Assembly (NCBI GenBank): GCA_950295325.1
Contig: OX485807.1
Coordinates: 43,926,440-43,990,439, forward strand
Reading direction: 5' to 3'
Source of the DNA: Polytrichum commune
Taxonomy: Eukaryota > Streptophyta > Polytrichopsida > Polytrichales > Polytrichaceae
DNA length: 64,000 nt
Shown: positions 59,552 through 64,000 of the stretch, piece after piece
How positions within the stretch are numbered: position 1 is the first letter of the stretch
Layout: every line of letters begins with the position of its first letter
Notes under the pieces: model-generated
What the model was told of the DNA's origin: nothing
Database searches by the model: none
The model's input: only the letters and a program-made list of their open reading frames with translations
Translations under genes and position numbers: made by a program

Positions 59552-59618
59552 GGAGTTGGGCTTCTCCAGAGGAGGAGTTTCTTGTCCGGCCTCAAGAGGC
59601 CGGAGAAGCCCAACTTAA
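59552..59618. repeat. inverted repeat truncating the Harbinger fragment
   Basis: AGTTGGGCTTCTCC and its complement GGAGAAGCCCAACT face each other across about 38 bp that contains GGCCTC/GAGGCC. It may be two element ends brought together. Confidence 0.6.
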
Positions 59619-59619
59619 T

Positions 59620-60063
59620 AAAAAATATCATACAAATATTCATTTGAAATACCATACAAATCACAAGTGTATGCAAAGTATCACCGATTGCCAATCGATG
59701 CAATGTCAAAGAAATTCTACACTCTATTCGAATACAAAGTCTTAATTTTGTATATTTCTTGCTCAACATGGATCCAAGCAAATGACATAAATAATAAAAA
59801 GTAGGCTTACTCACCCGTACACGATCTTTGAACATTTTTGCATTATATGATCCAAGAAGAAATTGTGACACATATCCACTTGGCCGGTCAAATTTCCACA
59901 CCACCCTCTCCTTGCTCCCAAACAAAAAATATGCCATCATCATAATTGAAGCATTATGGTGATACATGATGGTTTTTTGTATCGCTATAGTTGAAACGAT
60001 AAAATACTTCAAAACCATAAAGATCATAAGAGAGCATAAAATCTCTCTTCTTCGATTATCCAT
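59620..60063 (-). pseudogene. PIF/Harbinger transposase N-terminal fragment
   Basis: The minus-strand frame from 60063 encodes RVSKPTFYYLCHLLGSMLSK, then IRIECRISLTLHRLAIGDTL. This matches the helix-turn-helix region that precedes the DDE_Tnp_4 nuclease domain in PIF/Harbinger transposases (pattern FR.SK.TF..LC..L, ..V..RVA..L..LA.G). The catalytic DDE part is missing. At 59620 the sequence is cut off by a TTGGGCTTCTCC inverted repeat (59552-59618), and the frame ends just beyond. It is a 5'-end remnant. Tourist-like MITEs in this window (36.2, 44.7, 50.9 kb) belong to the same superfamily, but no direct link is shown. Confidence 0.65.
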
Positions 60064-61173
60064 GATTGAAGATCAAAGATAAGAAGAGAGAAATTGATGA
60101 GGATGATTAAGAGGAGAGCATGTCTTAAATAATACCAAAGAGTAGTGCTTTGTCCAATGTGTATGGGTTTTCCCCTCTTCATTCTTAAACACCCAAGGAG
60201 ACATTTATTTCCTACATGGGCCAAACTTGACAATTTTCATTATCTTTTGAATAAAATTGAACATTATATTACACAATTCTTATGAACACAATTCTTGTTG
60301 AAATCTTTTGATACAATGTGAATGTAGAGAATTATGGTTTTTTATTACAAAAAATCTTCACCATTAGGTGAACTTCTCTTCACTGGTGGACTTCTCCGGT
60401 GGACTTCTCCTCTAGGTGTTTAGACTTCAACCGGTCAAGACTCCTTAAGAAATATTTTATTGCCTTTAATTCTTCTCCGGCACATCCACCATTTGCCTCA
60501 TATAACCATGTCTTGGCCAAGCATTCTTGACCGACCGGAGGCCTTCTCCACCGTAGTGTAAACCGGCCCTAAGGCTTCAAAAACTTCCCGAACTCTGGTT
60601 TGGGCCCTCTTGTTTATGATTATTCCTCGACAGTTTTTGTTTTGAGTCAAGCCTTCCCACGCTCGTTATAGAGGATGGGGTCCCGCATGCTAGGGGAGGC
60701 TCCTTCTATTTCCAACTTTCGGTTCACTAACTAACATAAAAGATGTTATTTAGTTGGGAAAAAGGAGGGCGGGGGGAGCGCATATGTCGAACGTCGCAAC
60801 ACTATTTAAACTTCATTCTTAAAGCATGATCACACGTTGTAGTGTACACCAAACACTAACACAAAGGGTGCTAAATCAGGTAACATCATTTAAGACGGGA
60901 GTCATCTCATTATATGTATTACACATTCACTAGATATGAGTTTCATAAGTTGCGGGTCCCATCATCAAAACTAGTATCTTACAATACACAAGGCTTTACA
61001 ATGAAGGAGTTGAAGCTAAGATTCTATTTGGTCAAACAGTACAAGGTATTGATAGTTGATTCTCTCATAAAGGAGTTGAAAGTTGGGCCATAATGTACCG
61101 AAGCTATTCTAGCATGGGAGGCCCAACTTTTAATGTTGGCAACAAATTGAGTTTAAATCTAACTTCAATATGA

Positions 61174-61205
<32 letters not shown>

Positions 61206-61961
61206 CATTGGAAACACGGCTGCTATTCCATGCCCCATCAATGATGTAATAGTGGTTGAGCCTAACTTGTGGGTCCAACATGTGGACTAAACCTGACACT
61301 ATTTTGTTGCAGAGTATCATATGGAGAACCAGTGAACATGCTCTAATGCCCTTGCCCCATAATCCTTTGCAAGCTTATGAGCCCTTACATAGTGGAGCCT
61401 TTGGCTCAAGATTGTCCCTTGATTCCTTCTTTTTTTGAATTGGTTCTTGAGTTTAAGCCCTAGCAAGTTTCGATGTGGAGGATCTTCAAAGTCCATATCT
61501 ACAAGTTCAAGTTTGGGCTTCAACTTTGAGAAGAAAAAATCAAATGCATGATGATACAGAGCTCCATCGTTTTAAGCACACGTAAGGGTTCGAATCATTT
61601 TGCTTTGGCCCATCAAAGATATAAACTCGAGCTCAAAAGTTTGTGTGGTTGGACCTTTGTACCATAGAATGTACCTTTATTGAATAAGCCAGCTGGCTTG
61701 CCAAAATCAAATTTTTGTTCCATGCTGTGTCGTTTTTCACATGATTCAACCAACCAATGCGTGACACGTGGCACCTTCATTTGATAGAATATAACATGTG
61801 TGCTAAAATTGGTAAGTCTTACATTTGTACGACTTATACTACTTGCAGATCTGTTCTACTTGCATTTTCATTTGACATACTTCTTACAAGTTCAATCGTT
61901 TATTAGTGTGGAATATCACACTATTTCCAAAGGCCCAATTTCATACACACAAAGCATATTA
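60064..61961. other. non-coding region
   Basis: No gene recognised. Contains clustered CTTCTCC and ACCGGTC strings (60360-60560) like the repeat at 59.55 kb, and an A29 tract at 61177-61205. Confidence 0.4.
61177..61205. repeat. poly-A tract (A29)
   Basis: An uninterrupted run of 29 A. It could be the tail of a retroposed sequence inserted on the plus strand, but I found no target duplication or recognisable body upstream. Confidence 0.9.
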
Positions 61962-62151
61962 TTAGTGTCACTTACTTTTTGGAGTTACACAGTGCTATAT
62001 ATATATTACTATTGATGCAACTTTTTATCAAGTAAAGCTATCAATGTTCTATAATGTCCAAACACCCAATTTGACATTTGTTGGCAAAAATACGAGATAT
62101 ACAATAAATAGATATAACATTGTGTAGTTCCAAATAGTAAGTGACACTAAT
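61962..62151. mobile_element. MITE with TTAGTGTCACTTACT ends, copy 2
   Basis: Ends TTAGTGTCACTTACT and complement AGTAAGTGACACTAA, flanked on both sides by TTA. The interior GTTCTATAATGTCCAA and TTTGACATT..TTGG match 37128-37316. A Tourist-type origin fits the TTA flanks. Confidence 0.7.
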
Positions 62152-63749
62152 TATATGCTATTTAGTGTAGTGCTTATTGTGGAAGAGGGGGGCGGGGGGT
62201 AAATACATTGCATGTTGACATGTTTGGTCATTGCCAAGAGCCACGTGTCAAGCTCGAGAAGTGGATCGGTAAATGATATGCTTGACATATGACCCAATAT
62301 GATAACACACTGTGCACATTGTTTGAAATCAAGTATGGTAACTACACTAAATATGATAGTTAGTGACATATGGTATTTCATGTCAGATGACACCTCTTAT
62401 GAATAAGTGAATCCATGGTATCATTAATTATATGATAGAACCGATCTAACCGGAATAAATTCTTGTATTACTTTCAGTGTTCAAGTTTGATGGGCATGAT
62501 ATCAACAAACAAAAGACTACAATACTTATGCCCCCTCTCCACCTGACTTTACCAAATAACCAAATTCTTTCCTAAAAACCGGGTAAAGCTCCCTCAGTTA
62601 TAGCAGAGGCGTCCAGCTATCCCAATGCACCTGCAAGAACTTGCTCTGGAGGTTGTCGAGTAGGTTTTAGTTAAGTAGGTTTCACACATGTTCATGGTTT
62701 TATCTACCAAGCAATGAATGTTGGATAGTTTTTGTCCCATCCCCAAATCCCTTACTACTCATCTATCTTACCATCGGTTTTTGTTAATGGAGTTCCTAGT
62801 GCCAGTGTTCAAAATTGAAGTCTTCAGTGCCCTTCGAATGGGTTTTGGGACTTCAAAAAATACCTCAAGGAAAACAACCCTTCAAAACATAATCCTCGTG
62901 TCTAAGTGCTCCCGTCAATTGAAGTGTTGGATAAATAGTACCCTTCAAGTATTGTTCATCATCTCAAGTAGTTGTTTAACTCCGGCTGTCTAACTTTGGG
63001 TTCCAGATCTCACATCCAGATGGGAATTAGTTCAAAACTTGAGAATTCCGATTCCCGAATGATTCGGCTTCCAAGTTCCGGTGGTTTGAACTTTGAAACT
63101 TCCGATTAGTTAGACCAGTCAAACTTTTGATTCAGTCTGGTGCAGCTTATACTTTCTAAGTTTCTCTCAAACTTCAAAGTTTCGGTGATCTGGGACCACT
63201 CAAGCTTCCGATTCAATCTGGTGCAGCTTATACAAATCCTTTCGGTGCAGCTTACACAAATTCTTTACACAAATCCTTTCGGTGCAGTTTATATTTTTGG
63301 CAGCTTATTCTTTCGGAGGGAGTATTCAATCGATCAGGAGTTTTGACGAGGACTCGAGAAGGGAGTATTCGAAGTGGGTGAGTGAGATCAATTATTGCTT
63401 ATACAGATTGTGTGTGTGTGTGTGTTGTGGAGGGATCATATGAAGGGTGTATGTTTGAGGTCAAGTTTGTGCAACTGGGATATATGATAATCTGTTAGGT
63501 TTTGGTTTGACATGTGTTCTGAGTGCCGCTGCAATCAACTCAGTGTTTCATGCTCGAGCTGCAAATATGCAAAATCCAGAGCCCATTGAAAAATTAATGA
63601 GGAACAAATATTTGATTCACGAACTAAATATCGATCGTTGTTCTAGACTAATAAACTTTACCAGTCAACATTTTTCACAATTTAACTCACCTGGCCTAAT
63701 ATCATGCAGTTTTTTTACCTGGAGATTTAACATTTGGAAATTTTTCTGC
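62152..63749. other. non-coding region with short local repeats
   Basis: No gene recognised. Between 63127 and 63320 the phrase TTCCGATTCAATCTGGTGCA with GCTTATAC, and the shorter CCTTTCGGTGCAGCTTA, recur several times. A short (TG)n run lies at 63411-63424. Confidence 0.4.
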
Positions 63750-64000
63750 GCAACATGGTGCCAACTGGAGAGATCTTGTATGTTGATAGGTTTGGTTGTG
63801 ATAAAGTGCATACTTTGCACTATGACTCTATGTCCGGGTGTGATGTAGGGGGCTCGTTGGAGGATTGCATCACCCTTGGTAGACTATACGTCCAAAAGGT
63901 TATTGACTCACTAAAATATTGCTTCCCCGACTTGCCCATTTTTAATGCGGCCAAGCTTTTCAGCCCAAAACACTATCCCATGGATGCATTGGATCGAGGC
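63750..64000 (+). mobile_element. hAT/ZNF862-like transposase fragment, runs off window
   Basis: A plus-strand frame open to the window end encodes GEILYVDRFGCDKVHTLHYD, then a segment with LPIFNAAKLFSPKHYPMD. The phrase FNAAK.FSP..YP.D is characteristic of plant proteins annotated as zinc finger 862-like, derived from hAT transposases. The start is not visible: the upstream frame (63507-63848) differs in phase and its first part (VLSAAAINSVFHARAANMQN) may be a neighbouring exon or a frameshifted piece. The 3' part lies outside the window. Confidence 0.5.

Noticed and set aside
61560-61620. Possible tRNA because of a GGTTCGAATC string
   Set aside because: No cloverleaf stems or anticodon arm could be drawn around it.
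1-64000. CRISPR array, bacterial operon or phage system
   Set aside because: Introns, plant-specific transposon domains and an NLR gene show nuclear plant DNA; the tandem arrays have no spacer structure.

Overview
The window is nuclear DNA from a land plant, most likely a moss or another seedless plant. The evidence is spliced genes with GT-AG introns, plant-only transposon proteins (a CACTA/TNP2 transposase with a Transposase_24-type partner), plant-type telomere-like CCCTAAA motifs, and above all a protein kinase-NB-ARC-LRR receptor, an architecture known from mosses (the 'PNL' class). The species cannot be fixed from the sequence alone. Gene density is very low and almost everything outside one receptor gene is transposon-derived.

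Layout. (1) About 1.9-13.2 kb is a CACTA-type transposon region with two divergent genes. On the minus strand a TnpA-like gene (exons 6525 to 3715) runs into a long last exon (3469 to 1922) that carries an FCP1/HAD-like domain with lost catalytic aspartates and a pair of compensating frameshifts. On the plus strand a TNP2-type transposase (8450-13161, three exons, 1119 codons without a break) carries all four expected domains. (2) 13.8-15.03 kb is a 39-42 bp satellite with higher-order structure. (3) 15-20.9 kb is non-coding, with small foldbacks and degenerate repeats. (4) 20.9-27.5 kb is a kinase-NBS-LRR gene on the minus strand. Exon 1 encodes an N-terminal helical region plus a kinase with altered catalytic motifs, exon 2 a complete NB-ARC, and exon 3 a run of 72-bp LRR units. 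The LRR array continues for more than 2 kb past the intact frame as frameshifted, stop-containing copies. (5) 27.5-36 kb is mostly non-coding, with local tandem duplications and CT microsatellites. (6) 36-63.8 kb is a dense layer of non-autonomous DNA elements: palindromic foldback elements with perfect 9-bp target-site duplications, nested MITEs, Tourist-like MITEs, two decayed LINE fragments and a PIF/Harbinger transposase fragment. (7) The right edge enters a hAT/ZNF862-like fragment.

Functionally, the only convincing host gene is the kinase-NBS-LRR receptor, a candidate intracellular immune receptor. The two CACTA genes would act together as transposase and DNA-binding partner. The remaining elements have no coding capacity of their own. 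Gene models were built by eye from reading frames and splice consensus; no homology search was possible.
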